Source: Micromonospora echinofusca (GTDB taxonomy: Bacteria > Actinomycetota > Actinomycetes > Mycobacteriales > Micromonosporaceae). From it: a stretch of 64,000 bases of DNA. The position numbers and the translations under genes were made by a program. The notes under the pieces were generated by a model, which was not told where the DNA came from, made no database searches, and worked only from the letters and a program-made list of their open reading frames with translations. Position 1 is the first letter of the stretch. Every line of letters begins with the position of its first letter. The stretch spans positions 24,882 to 88,881 of the forward strand of contig NZ_WVUH01000003.1 of NCBI RefSeq assembly GCF_017614955.1, read 5' to 3'. This document shows positions 35,050-44,238 of the stretch, in pieces.

Positions 35050-35147
35050 AGTGTTCTGGATTTTGGCAAGGTTCCTCCTGCGGCGGACAACACCGCGGGC
35101 GCCGCGACCGGGCTGGGTCGCGGTCCCGCACCGATGAGGAGTTAGGT

Positions 35148-36563
35148 GTGAATTCACGTTCGGCCCCGTCCGGTACCTCGCTCGCCGAGCGGGCCCGCCG
35201 GGTCATCCCCGGCGGCGTCAACAGCGGGCAGCGCAGCATCCCGGGGCTCACCGACCTGGTGATCACCCGGGCGTCCGGCTCGCGTTTCTGGGACGCCGAC
35301 GGGCGCGAGTACACCGACTACCACGCGGCCTTCGGGCCGCCCCTGCTCGGCCACAACGACCCCGACGTCAACGCCGCCGTCGCGGCGGTCGGCCAGCGGC
35401 TCGACCTGTGCGGCGTGGCCGTCACCGACGGCGAGGTGGAACTCGCCGAGACCCTCGCCGGGCTGATCCCCAGCATCGACAAGGTGCTGCTCACCAGCAC
35501 CGGCAGCGAGGCCACCTTCCACGCCCTGCGGGTCTCCCGGGCGGCCACCGGCCGTCGGCTGGTGGTGAAGTTCCAGGGCTGCTACCACGGCTGGCACGAC
35601 TCGGTCAGCCTCAACGTCATCTCCGCCCCGGACCGGGTGGGCGTACCCGACCCGATCTCCACCGGCATCCTGCCGGAGGTGCTCGACGCGACCCTGGTGC
35701 TGCGCTTCAACGACGTGGCGGCCGTCCGGGCGGCCTTCGCCGAACACGGCGCCGACATCGCCGCCGTCATCGTCGAGCCGGTCCCGCACAACGTCGGCTG
35801 CCTCCTGCCCGACCAGGAGTTCCTGGCGGCGCTGCGGGACGAGTGCACCCGGGCCGGCAGCGTGCTCATCTTCGACGAGGTGATCACCGGCTTCCGGCAC
35901 GACCTCGGCGGGTGGCAGCGGATCAGCGGGATCACCCCCGACCTGACCACCCTCGGCAAGGCCATCGCCAACGGCTACCCGATCGGGGCGCTGGGCGGCC
36001 GGGCCGACCTGATGGACCTGTTCAGCACCCACCCCGGCGCCCCGGCGTTCTTCGCCGGCACCTACAACGGCCACCCGGCCGTCGTCGCCGCCGCGCTGGC
36101 CACCCTGACGAAACTCCGCGACGAACCCGTGCACGAGCACGTCTACCGGCTCGGCGACCGGGTCCGCGCCGGACTGACCGAGGTCTTCGCCGACCTCGGC
36201 GTGGACGCGGTGGTGACCGGGTACGGCTCGGTCTTTGTCAGCTACTTCATGTCCGGGCCGGTTCCCCGCACGTACGACGACCTGCTGCGCAACGATGCGG
36301 GCATGTTCATCGGCTACCGGCGGCGGCTACCCGAGCACGGCATCTTCGAGCTGCCGCTCAACCTCAAGCGCAGCCACATCTCGTACGCGCACACCGACGC
36401 CGACGTGGACCGGCTGCTGGAGGCCACCCGGGCGGCGGTCGCCGACACCCTGGCCGCCGGCGGGGTGACCGAACTGGCCGGTACCGCCACCATGGGTGGC
36501 GCGCAGGCCGGTACCGCCACCATGGGTGGCGCGCTGCCGAACGCGGCCGGAGGGGGATCCTGA
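35148..36563 (+). CDS. Class III aminotransferase, glutamate-1-semialdehyde aminomutase-like
   Basis: A 471-residue PLP enzyme related to HemL but not the haem gene by context. Motifs: FWDADGREYTDYHAAFGPPLLGH, TSTGSEATFHALRVSRAATG, FQGCYHGWHD, LIFDEVITGFRHDLGG and the Schiff-base Lys near 271 in TTLGKAIANGYPIGA. GTG at 35148 has GAGGAG upstream. The C-terminus ends in a perfect repeat of ten residues (AGTATMGGAQ / AGTATMGGAL). It is the first gene of a four-gene operon with 1- to 4-base overlaps. It may convert a keto or amino sugar derivative. Confidence 0.88.
   Translation: MNSRSAPSGTSLAERARRVIPGGVNSGQRSIPGLTDLVITRASGSRFWDADGREYTDYHAAFGPPLLGHNDPDVNAAVAAVGQRLDLCGVAVTDGEVELAETLAGLIPSIDKVLLTSTGSEATFHALRVSRAATGRRLVVKFQGCYHGWHDSVSLNVISAPDRVGVPDPISTGILPEVLDATLVLRFNDVAAVRAAFAEHGADIAAVIVEPVPHNVGCLLPDQEFLAALRDECTRAGSVLIFDEVITGFRHDLGGWQRISGITPDLTTLGKAIANGYPIGALGGRADLMDLFSTHPGAPAFFAGTYNGHPAVVAAALATLTKLRDEPVHEHVYRLGDRVRAGLTEVFADLGVDAVVTGYGSVFVSYFMSGPVPRTYDDLLRNDAGMFIGYRRRLPEHGIFELPLNLKRSHISYAHTDADVDRLLEATRAAVADTLAAGGVTELAGTATMGGAQAGTATMGGALPNAAGGGS
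36477..36536 (+). repeat. 30-bp tandem duplication inside the aminotransferase 3' end
   Basis: Units 36477-36506 and 36507-36536 are identical except at one base near the end (CAG versus CTG). The reading frame is kept, adding ten residues to a region beyond the conserved fold. Confidence 0.9.
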
Positions 36564-37750
36564 TGCTCACCGTCGACAAGACCCGACCGGTCGGGCCGGC
36601 CGGCCGGATCAGCCGGGTCGAGACCCTCACCCTCGGCACCGCCTGGCGGGACTTCTCCTACGTGCGAGTGCACACCGACGCCGGGCTGTCCGGCGTCGGC
36701 GAGATCACCCACCCGTACCGCTCCCGGGAGACCTGCCAGCTCGCCGAGGCGATGGCCGACCGGCACCTGATCGGCGCCGACCCGTTCGACGTCGAGGAGA
36801 TCTGGCTGCGCATGTACCAGGGGGACTACCTGCGCGGCGGGGACGTCGGCGGGGTCGTCGTCTCCGGCGTCGACCAGGCGCTCTACGACCTGATGGGCAA
36901 GGCCCTCGGCGTACCGGCGTACCGGCTCACCGGCGGCGCCTGCCGCGACCGGGTCCGGGTCTACGCCAACGGCTGGTACACCGGCGACCGGGAACCGGCC
37001 GCCTTCGCCGAACGGGCACGGGACACCGTGGCCCGGGGCTGGACCGCGCTGAAGTTCGACCCGTTCGGGGCCGGGCTGGGCGAACTGTCCCGCACCGAGC
37101 TGCGCCGGTCGGTGGACATCGTGGCGGCGGTCCGCGACGCGGTCGGCCCCGAGGTGGACCTCTTCGTCGAGGGGCACGCCCGGTTCGCCATGCACACCGC
37201 CATGCGGCTGGTCCGCGAGCTGGAACCGTTCGACCTGGGCTGGTTCGAGGAGCCGCTGCCCTGGACGCACATCGAGCGGTACGCCGAACTGCGTGCCCGG
37301 GCCACCATGCCGATCTCCGGTGGCGAGCACTTCCACAACCGCTACGAGTACGCCCGGCTCTTCGCCACCGAGGCGGTCGACATCATCCAGCCGGACCTGT
37401 CGATGGCCGGCGGGTTCACCGAGGTCCGCAAACTCGCCGCGATCGCCGACCAGCACGCGATGGTCGTCGCGCCGCACAACTCCAACTCGCCGCTGTGCAC
37501 CACCGCCTCGGTGCACGCGGTGCTCGGGATGCCGAACTTCAAGATCCTGGAGACCTTCGACGGGCTGCTGGAGGACTACGTCTTCGAGGCGGTACGCGGC
37601 GCGCTGCCGGTGGTCGACGGGCACATCGCGCTGCCCACCGCCCCCGGGCTCGGCATCGAACTCGTCGACGAGGTCTTCACCGAGCACCCGCCGAGCCACG
37701 GCTTCTGGAACATGTTCGCCGAGGGCTGGGAGAAGCGGGACCGGCGATGA
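36563..37750 (+). CDS. Mandelate racemase/muconate-lactonizing (enolase superfamily) sugar acid dehydratase
   Basis: A 395-residue enolase-superfamily enzyme. The metal ligands are visible as DLFVEGHARF, WFEEPLPW and ISGGEHFHN; catalytic Lys164 lies in ALKFDPFG and the general-base His in VAPHNSNSPLCTTASVH. The KxD form with PHN is common in acid-sugar dehydratases (galactonate/mannonate-like groups). It would remove water from an aldonic acid to give a 2-keto-3-deoxy acid. The ATG overlaps the aminotransferase stop by one base (TGATG) and its own stop overlaps the next gene. Confidence 0.9.
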   Translation: MLTVDKTRPVGPAGRISRVETLTLGTAWRDFSYVRVHTDAGLSGVGEITHPYRSRETCQLAEAMADRHLIGADPFDVEEIWLRMYQGDYLRGGDVGGVVVSGVDQALYDLMGKALGVPAYRLTGGACRDRVRVYANGWYTGDREPAAFAERARDTVARGWTALKFDPFGAGLGELSRTELRRSVDIVAAVRDAVGPEVDLFVEGHARFAMHTAMRLVRELEPFDLGWFEEPLPWTHIERYAELRARATMPISGGEHFHNRYEYARLFATEAVDIIQPDLSMAGGFTEVRKLAAIADQHAMVVAPHNSNSPLCTTASVHAVLGMPNFKILETFDGLLEDYVFEAVRGALPVVDGHIALPTAPGLGIELVDEVFTEHPPSHGFWNMFAEGWEKRDRR

Positions 37751-38589
37751 TCGTCGACGTGCACTCGCACCTGTTCGACTGCCCGGACCACGTCGGCGAC
37801 CCGTTCGCCGCCGAGGCGGCCCGGGCGCACGGCGGCGAGGTGGACCTGACGGTGCGGTGGTCGCAGTACGCGGCCACCGCTCCGGCGGACACCCGGACCA
37901 TCGTGGTCGGCGGCAAGGCCCGCCGCTCCGGGCTCTGGGTCGACGACGCGGCGGTGGCCGCGTACGTCGCCGCCCACCCGGACCGGCTGACCGGGTACCT
38001 CGCCCTGGACCCGACCCAGCCGGGCTGGCGCGACGAACTGGAGCACGGCCACCGGGACCTCGGCCTGCGCGGCATCAAACTGATGCCGATGTACGCCGGT
38101 TTCGACCCGGCCGACCCCGCCTACGACGACCTGTACGGCTACGCCGAACGGCACGGCCTGCCGCTGCTGGTGCACACCGGCACCACCTTCGTCTCCACCG
38201 CGCCGCTGCGGTACGCGCTGCCGGTGCACCTGGACGAGGTGGCGATCCGCCACCCGGAACTGCGGATGGTGCTGGCCCATCTCGGCCACCCGTACGAGGG
38301 TGAGTGCATCGCGGTGATCCGCAAGCACCGGCACGTCTACGCGGACGTCTCCGCGCTGCACTACCGGCCGTTCCAGCTCTGGCACAGCCTGCGGCTGGTC
38401 CAGGACTACGGGGTCTGGTCGAAGCTGCTCTTCGGCAGCGACTACCCGTTCACCACCGTCGACGCCTCCGTCGAGGGGCTGCGGAAGGTGGGCCGGGTAC
38501 CCGGCATCCCCGGGCTGGACCCGCTCGACGTCGACCAGATCGAGCAACTCATCCACCGTCCGTCGCTCGACCTGCTGGGGCTGTCGTGA
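37747..38589 (+). CDS. Amidohydrolase-2 family metal-dependent hydrolase
   Basis: A 280-residue TIM-barrel amidohydrolase. The metal-binding DVHSHLFD opens the protein; LLVHTGTTF (His), VLAHLGHPYEGE (His) and LFGSDYPF (Asp) complete the active site. The COG2159/COG3618 relatives include lactonases of L-fucono- and L-rhamnono-lactone and some decarboxylases. It overlaps the dehydratase gene and the SDR gene by four bases each. A lactonase or decarboxylase step of the sugar-acid pathway is likely; it partly duplicates the SMP-30 role. Confidence 0.87.
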   Translation: MIVDVHSHLFDCPDHVGDPFAAEAARAHGGEVDLTVRWSQYAATAPADTRTIVVGGKARRSGLWVDDAAVAAYVAAHPDRLTGYLALDPTQPGWRDELEHGHRDLGLRGIKLMPMYAGFDPADPAYDDLYGYAERHGLPLLVHTGTTFVSTAPLRYALPVHLDEVAIRHPELRMVLAHLGHPYEGECIAVIRKHRHVYADVSALHYRPFQLWHSLRLVQDYGVWSKLLFGSDYPFTTVDASVEGLRKVGRVPGIPGLDPLDVDQIEQLIHRPSLDLLGLS

Positions 38590-39437
38590 CCGCCGTACCG
38601 CCCGCCGGCCCGCCGGCCGTACCGCCGTCGTTCGACCTGACCGGTCGGACGGCCGTCGTGACCGGTGCCGCCCGGGGCCTCGGTGCCGCGTTCGCGGTCG
38701 GGCTGGCCGCCGCCGGTGCCGACCTGATCCTCGTCGACCGCCCCGGGGTGGACCTCGGCCCGGTCGCCGACCAGGTCACCGGGCGGGGCCGGGCCGCCCA
38801 CCGGTACGCCTTCGACCTGGCCGACACCGAGGCGATCAGCGGCTTCGCGGACCGGCTGCGCGCGGCCCACGGGCCGCTGCACATCCTGGTCAACAACGCC
38901 GGGGTGGCCCGGCTGGAACACTTCAACGAGATCACCGTGGCCGGTTGGCGGGAGCTGATGCGGGTCAACGTGGACGCGGTCTTCTTCCTCGCCCAGCGGG
39001 TCGCCGAGCACATGATCGCCGATCAGGTGGCCGGGCGGATCGTCAACATCTCCTCGAAGAACGGCCTGGTGGCGGAGGCCGGACTGGCCCACTACAACGC
39101 CTCGAAGGGCGCGGTCGAGCTGCTCACCCGTTCGCTCGCCGCCGAACTGGGGCCGCACGGCATCACCGTGAACACCATCGCCCCTGGCATGATCGCCACA
39201 CCGATCGACGGGGAGTTCCCGTTCGACCGGGCGGCCTTCGAGGCGGCCTGGGAGCAGCGCATCCCGCTGCGCGGCGGGTACGGGACCCCCGCCGACTGTG
39301 TGGGTGCGCTGCTCCTGCTCGCCTCGGACGCCGGCCGGTACGTCACCGGGACCCATCTCGTGGTCGACGGCGGGGTACTCGCCGACCAGATGCCCCGGCT
39401 GCGGTTCATGCCCCCGTACCGCAGCACCCTGCCCTAG
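38586..39437 (+). CDS. SDR family dehydrogenase, sugar-acid type
   Basis: A 283-residue classical SDR: VVTGAARGLGAAFAVG for NAD(P), ILVNNAGVA, VNISSKNG with the catalytic Ser, and HYNASKGAVELL with Tyr and Lys. GTG at 38586 overlaps the amidohydrolase stop (GTGA). Homologues act as 2-keto-3-deoxy-gluconate or L-fucose dehydrogenases. It ends the operon, 20 bases before the convergent CHAT gene. Confidence 0.9.
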   Translation: MTAVPPAGPPAVPPSFDLTGRTAVVTGAARGLGAAFAVGLAAAGADLILVDRPGVDLGPVADQVTGRGRAAHRYAFDLADTEAISGFADRLRAAHGPLHILVNNAGVARLEHFNEITVAGWRELMRVNVDAVFFLAQRVAEHMIADQVAGRIVNISSKNGLVAEAGLAHYNASKGAVELLTRSLAAELGPHGITVNTIAPGMIATPIDGEFPFDRAAFEAAWEQRIPLRGGYGTPADCVGALLLLASDAGRYVTGTHLVVDGGVLADQMPRLRFMPPYRSTLP

Positions 39438-39457
39438 CGGCGGATGGGCGGGGACGC

Positions 39458-42064
39458 TCAGCCGGCGCCGAAGCAGACGAAGGCCGCCGCGGTGGCGTGG
39501 GCCGCCCCGTCCGCGCCGGTGTCGAAGGCCCGCTGGGCGGCGGCGAGCGCCTGCGCCGGGGGCACCCCGGCGCGCATCCGCCGGTGCAGGTCCAGCATCA
39601 ACGTGGTGGTCAGGTCCGCCGGTACCGGCAGCACGGTGGCGATCAGGCTGCGGGCACCCGACGCCAGCAGCACGGCGCTGAACCCCATCACCTCGTCCCC
39701 GGGGCGTACCCCGGACAGGCCCGAGTCGCAGGCGGAGAGGACCACGCAGCCGGGCGGGTGGGGCAGCCGTTCCAACTCGTACGCGGTCAGCGGCCCGTCG
39801 GCCAGATCCAGCGTGGAGAAGAGCGGGTTGTCGGCGCGGAACGTGCCGTGCGCCGCGATGTGCGCCAGTCCCGCCCCGTCCAGCGCGCCGGTCACCGCCC
39901 CGACGGTCGCCCCGGCGCCGGTGAGCACCCGGGGCGCGGTCAACTCCCGGGCGAGCTGGCGTACCTCGGTCTCGGCGGCGGGCAGTCGCGGGCCGGCGGC
40001 CAGCACCGGTGGGCCGGCCGGTGCGGCCCGACCGGCGGCCCGCAGCCACGCGGTGGCCGAGGGGGCGACCGTGACCGGGCGTCCGGTGCCGGTCGGCAGG
40101 GCGGACCACGGTACGGCGTGCAGCGCGCCGATCGGCACGAGCACCAGCGGACGGTCGGCGAGCTGCCGGCGTACCGGGTCGAAGAGCTGCCGGTCCAGCG
40201 CGGCGGCGGCGTAGTCGACCCCGGCCCGGGCGCTGGCCGTGTCACCGGTGGTGACCAGTCGGCGCAGCCCGAACCGGTGTGCCCGGGCCTGCCGGACCGC
40301 CTCGGCGAGCGGCCCCAGGTCGTGCAGGCTGGCCCGCCCGTCGCGGACCAGTACCGCGCGCAGCCGGTCCCCGTGCGCCACCAGTTCCAGCAGGACGGCC
40401 GGACCCAGCGTGGCGCAGAGCGCCCGTACCCCGGGTGGCGCGACCAGCCCACCACCGCCGCCCACCGCGCGGGTGAGCTGGAGGATGCGCTGTTCCAACC
40501 GGGCCTGGCTGCGCCGCAGCGCCTGCACGGGATGACCGGCGAGCAGCGCGTCCTCCAGCGCGGTACTGACCATCCGCAGTTCGGCGAGGGCGGCGGCCAG
40601 TTCGGGGTCGGCCGGTGGCTGGACGGCCCGCATCCGCAGCGCGTTGGCCCGCCACCGCTCCGCCCAGGTCAGTACGCGGGCCGGGGCGCCGGCCCGGACC
40701 GCGATGTCCAGACCCTCGGCGGCCAGTTCCTGCCCGTGCGCGCCACTGTGCGCGCGTAGTTCGGTGGCGCCGAGCGCGGCCCGGTGGCCGTCCAGCACGG
40801 CCAGTCCCCGGCGCAGGGCCCGGGCCGCGCCCCGCTCGTCCCCGGTCATCCGGCGGGACAGGGCCAGCGCGTACCACCCCTGCGCCCGGCGGGACGCGGT
40901 ACCGCTGCGGTGTGCCCGCGCGGCCACCGCCAGCAGGTCGGCGGCCCGGCCGGTCCGACCCAGCGTGCCGGCCAGCCGGGCGGCCTCGATCCGGGTGGTC
41001 AGCGCCGGGTCGGGCCAGCCGCTGGCGTCGAGCCGGTCGGCGGTCCGCACCATCGCGGCGAGCAGCGCCGGGGTGCGGGTGCCCCGGGCGTACTCGGCGC
41101 GCAGCGCGACGTGCCCGGCGAAGGCGGCCCAGATCCGGCGGCCCTGACGGCGGAACCGGGTGCGGGCCGCGTCGGCGGCCTCGGTGGCGGTGGCCAGGTC
41201 CCCGGCGAGCAACGCGGCCCGGGCCCGGGCCAGCAGTGCCTCGGCGAGGTCGGAGGCCATGCCCCGGCGGCGCAGTTCGCGGACGGCGGTGTCCGCCACC
41301 TCGACGGCCTCCTCGACCAGCGGTACCGACAGCAGCAGTTCGAACCGGTCGAGCAGCAGCGCCGGTCGTGGGACGTTCAGCCGCCGGTACTCCGCGTCGG
41401 CGGTGGTGAAGCAGCGCAGCGCTGCCACGATGTCGCCCCGCTGGCCGGCGGCGATACCGATGTTCCAGCGCACGTCGGTGGCGGCCAGGTCGAGCCCGAG
41501 CCGGCGGAAGATGGCGGCCGACCGGGTCAGGTCGTCGGCGCCGCGACCGTGGCCCCGGTGGGCGTGGAGCAGTCCCCGGTTGTTCCGGGCCCGGGCCTCC
41601 AGCAGCAGGTCGGCCTCGCGTTGGGCGATCTCGACGGCGACGTCGTAGTCCCGGACCGCCTCGGCGAAACGGCCCCGGTAGTGCAGCACCACGCCGCGCT
41701 GCATCCGGGCCCGACCGGCGTCGGCGCCGGTCAGTCGGGGGAGCGCGGCACCGACCGCGCGGAGCGCGGCGGTGGTCTGCCCGGCGTTGGCCAGCACGTA
41801 GCCCAGGCTCATCCGGGCCAGTGCCCGGACCCGGGCGGACCGGCCGGTCCGGGCCGCCCGGCGCAGGTGCCACAGGGCTCCCGGCAGGTCGTTGAGTTCG
41901 CGCAGGGCCAGGCCGATGGCCCGTTCGGCGGTGGACCGCTCGTCGGCGTCGGCCCGCCCGGCGAGTACCTGCCGACCGATGGCGATCGCTTCGCGGGGAT
42001 AACGCTGGACGTTGTCCAGAGCGGTCTGCGCCGTGGGGGCGCCGGAGCCGGCGCTGACGACCAT
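39458..42064 (-). CDS. TPR-CHAT caspase-like protease
   Basis: An 868-residue protein. The first about 480 residues are helical TPR-like repeats (for example LLEARARNNRGLLHAHRGH and AQGWYALALSRRMTGD). The C-terminal about 300 residues form a CHAT domain, a caspase-like cysteine protease, with the dyad His near 735 in LAHIAAHGTFRADNPLFS and Cys near 776 in VVLSACDSGLSGVRPGDE. ATG at 42064 is chosen; a TTG 54 bases upstream is possible. It is divergent from a subtilase-sigma-factor operon. TPR-CHAT proteins are known as sensors that cut partners when triggered, in defence (Craspase Csx29) and signalling. Here the target might be the subtilase, sigma factor or small partner. Confidence 0.9.
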   Translation of the reverse strand: MVVSAGSGAPTAQTALDNVQRYPREAIAIGRQVLAGRADADERSTAERAIGLALRELNDLPGALWHLRRAARTGRSARVRALARMSLGYVLANAGQTTAALRAVGAALPRLTGADAGRARMQRGVVLHYRGRFAEAVRDYDVAVEIAQREADLLLEARARNNRGLLHAHRGHGRGADDLTRSAAIFRRLGLDLAATDVRWNIGIAAGQRGDIVAALRCFTTADAEYRRLNVPRPALLLDRFELLLSVPLVEEAVEVADTAVRELRRRGMASDLAEALLARARAALLAGDLATATEAADAARTRFRRQGRRIWAAFAGHVALRAEYARGTRTPALLAAMVRTADRLDASGWPDPALTTRIEAARLAGTLGRTGRAADLLAVAARAHRSGTASRRAQGWYALALSRRMTGDERGAARALRRGLAVLDGHRAALGATELRAHSGAHGQELAAEGLDIAVRAGAPARVLTWAERWRANALRMRAVQPPADPELAAALAELRMVSTALEDALLAGHPVQALRRSQARLEQRILQLTRAVGGGGGLVAPPGVRALCATLGPAVLLELVAHGDRLRAVLVRDGRASLHDLGPLAEAVRQARAHRFGLRRLVTTGDTASARAGVDYAAAALDRQLFDPVRRQLADRPLVLVPIGALHAVPWSALPTGTGRPVTVAPSATAWLRAAGRAAPAGPPVLAAGPRLPAAETEVRQLARELTAPRVLTGAGATVGAVTGALDGAGLAHIAAHGTFRADNPLFSTLDLADGPLTAYELERLPHPPGCVVLSACDSGLSGVRPGDEVMGFSAVLLASGARSLIATVLPVPADLTTTLMLDLHRRMRAGVPPAQALAAAQRAFDTGADGAAHATAAAFVCFGAG

Positions 42065-42149
42065 GCATGAAGAATCCCCGACCGGTGCGGCACGGTCAAC
42101 GTCGGTCCCACCGGACAATGCCGGGGCCGGTCGGATAACTGACTACCAA

Positions 42150-42177
42150 TTGACAGACAACTATTGCTTGGAATAAT
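42150..42177 (+). promoter_or_regulatory. Consensus-like sigma-70 promoter for the subtilase operon
   Basis: TTGACA (42150-42155), 16 bases, AATAAT (42172-42177) in an unusually AT-rich stretch. Transcription would start near 42185, about 45 bases before the subtilase ATG. Confidence 0.72.
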
Positions 42178-42230
42178 TGTCGGGGCCGGCGGGTCGGAGT
42201 TGCGAAGCGACCGCCCCGAGGCTGCCGACC

Positions 42231-43568
42231 ATGCTCCTCCCGACGCCCCCTGGAGGCCCGGTGTCGCCTGCGCAGCCCGCCGTGCCCGAGCCCACCGGCC
42301 GGTTCTCCCGCCGGCAGGTGCTCGCCTGGTCCGCCCTGGCCGCCGCCGTACCGTTCGGTGCCGCGCTCCGGCCCGCCCCGGCCGGCGCCGAGTCGGCCGA
42401 CGACGCCTACGCCCGTGCCTTCGCCGAGCTGGTCGCCAACCATCCGGCGGTACGCCGGCACCTCACCGCCGGACGGGAGTTCCTCTACCGGCCCCGGCAA
42501 CTGCTGGTCGCCCCGGCCGACACCGCACGGGTGCTCGCCAAACTGCGGTCGTACGGGTACGTCGTCAACGAGGGCAACGGCTTCGGCGGGGTCCGCCGGC
42601 TCGTCTTCGCCTACGAGACCGACATCCCCGGGGTGGTGACCCGGCTGCGGGACCCGCACCAGTGGTACGGCCAGCCGGTCCCGCTGGTGCAGCCGCACCA
42701 CGTCGCGGTCGGCTTCGGCAACATCATGGGCAACCCGGGCGGCCCACCCCGGGTCGCCACCGCGCTGGCCCCACCGGATCCGGCCCGGGTCGGCGAGGGC
42801 GCCGGGGTGACCGTCGGGATCTGCGACACCGGCATCTGGCGCTCGGCCGGCGGGTTCCACCCACAGTGGCTCGGTGGGTACTACGCCCCGCAGACCGACG
42901 ACGAGGACCCGCTCTACACCGGGGCCGACCTGCTGGCCCTCCAGGGCGGGCACGGCACGTTCGTGGCCGGCGTGGTCCGCCAGGCGGCCCCCGGGGTGCG
43001 CTTCGACCCCGAACAGGCCCTCGACGCCAGCGGGATCGGTGACGAGGAGATGCTGGTCGGTGCGATCGGCCGGCTCAGCGCGGGGACGGCCGTCGTCAAC
43101 CTCTCCCTGGGCTACTTCACCCAGGACGACCAGCCGCCGTTGCCCATGGTGAACCTCCTGGCCGGCCTGCCGCAGCAGGTGGCCGTGGTCGCCGCCGCCG
43201 GCAACGCCGGCACCAGCCGCCCGTCCTGGCCGGCCGCCCTGGACCGGGTGGTCGGCGTGGCCGCGTTGAGCCCCGGCTCCCCGGGCCCGGTGGCCGCGCC
43301 GTACAGCAGCCGGGGCGGCTGGGTGGACGCCTGCGCGATCGGCGACCGCACCAGCACGTACGTGCCGGGTCAACTGGTGCTCGCCGGCCAGCCGACCCGG
43401 GTCTTCTCCGGGTTCGCCGCCTGGGCCGGTACCTCGTTCGCCGCCGCCCACGTCTCGGGCCGGCTGGCCGCCCTGATGACCGCCACCGGGGTGGACGCGG
43501 ACACCGCCCGGCTGGCCCTGCTCGCCGGTACCGCGTGGCATCCCGACTTCGGCGTCCTCGTCGGGTGA
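42231..43568 (+). CDS. Subtilisin-family (S8) serine protease with Tat-like signal
   Basis: A 445-residue subtilase. It has a twin-arginine-type leader (RFSRRQVLAWSALAAAV), a propeptide-like region of about 120 residues, and the triad Asp near 198 in VGICDTGIW, His near 241 in QGGHGTFVAG and Ser near 402 in WAGTSFAAAHVSG. The oxyanion Asn is in VVAAAGNAGT. The ATG at 42231 is preceded by GAGG. It is transcribed with the sigma factor and small protein, and away from the CHAT gene. Export with a lipid-free Tat leader suggests action outside the membrane or, if retained, on an intracellular partner. Confidence 0.92.
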   Translation: MLLPTPPGGPVSPAQPAVPEPTGRFSRRQVLAWSALAAAVPFGAALRPAPAGAESADDAYARAFAELVANHPAVRRHLTAGREFLYRPRQLLVAPADTARVLAKLRSYGYVVNEGNGFGGVRRLVFAYETDIPGVVTRLRDPHQWYGQPVPLVQPHHVAVGFGNIMGNPGGPPRVATALAPPDPARVGEGAGVTVGICDTGIWRSAGGFHPQWLGGYYAPQTDDEDPLYTGADLLALQGGHGTFVAGVVRQAAPGVRFDPEQALDASGIGDEEMLVGAIGRLSAGTAVVNLSLGYFTQDDQPPLPMVNLLAGLPQQVAVVAAAGNAGTSRPSWPAALDRVVGVAALSPGSPGPVAAPYSSRGGWVDACAIGDRTSTYVPGQLVLAGQPTRVFSGFAAWAGTSFAAAHVSGRLAALMTATGVDADTARLALLAGTAWHPDFGVLVG

Positions 43569-43599
43569 CCGCCCCGGCCACGCACCGGACGGTGCACCG

Positions 43600-44238
43600 A
43601 TGACCGACTCTGCCGTTGGCGGTCTGGTCGCCGCCGCAGCGGCCGGTGACGAGGCGGCCTGGTCCGCGCTGGTCCGCCGGTACACCCCGCTGGTGCTGGC
43701 GGTGATCCGCCGGTACGGACTGGACCGCACCGACGCGCTCGACGTCAACCAGACCGTCTGGTTGCGGCTGGTGGAGCAACTGCACCGGTTACGGGACTCC
43801 GACGCGCTGGCCGCCTGGCTGGCCACCACGACCCGCCGCGAGTGCTACCGGCTGCTCCGGGTCGGCCGACGTACCCAGCCCTTCGACCCGTACGACGAGT
43901 CGGTCGACGGGCATGTCGGGGTGCACCTGCTGGTGGACTCGACCGCACCGGACGAGGACCTGCTGCGGGCGGAACGGCAGCAGGCCCTGCGGGACGCCTT
44001 CGCCCAGCTGCCGCCGCGCTGCCGGGAACTGCTGGCCCTGCTCGCCGCCGACCCGCCGGCCAGCTACCGCGAGGTGGGGGAGCGGATGGGCATGCCGATC
44101 GGCAGCATCGGCCCCACGCAGGCCCGCTGCCTGCACAAACTGCGCAGATGTCCGGCACTGGCCGCATTGGTGGGCCGGGCGGCGGACACCGGGGCGAGCG
44201 GAGGTGAACGGGATGGAGCCGTGGCCGCCGGCCGCTGA
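43600..44238 (+). CDS. ECF-like sigma factor, sigma-70 family
   Basis: A 212-residue sigma factor with region 2 (DEAAWSALVRRYTPLVLAVI, then DALDVNQTVWLRLVEQL) and region 4 (LPPRCRELLALLAADPPASY, then GMPIGSIGPTQARCLHKLR). The spacing is that of group 4 (ECF) factors. It lies 31 bases after the subtilase gene, in the same operon. The usual anti-sigma with a membrane helix is missing; the overlapping small gene downstream, or proteolysis by the CHAT or S8 protein, may control it. Confidence 0.92.
   Translation: MTDSAVGGLVAAAAAGDEAAWSALVRRYTPLVLAVIRRYGLDRTDALDVNQTVWLRLVEQLHRLRDSDALAAWLATTTRRECYRLLRVGRRTQPFDPYDESVDGHVGVHLLVDSTAPDEDLLRAERQQALRDAFAQLPPRCRELLALLAADPPASYREVGERMGMPIGSIGPTQARCLHKLRRCPALAALVGRAADTGASGGERDGAVAAGR

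Noticed and set aside
35148..36563. hemL for tetrapyrrole synthesis
   Set aside because: Neighbours are catabolic enzymes under an IclR regulator, with no haem genes; a substrate change is more likely.
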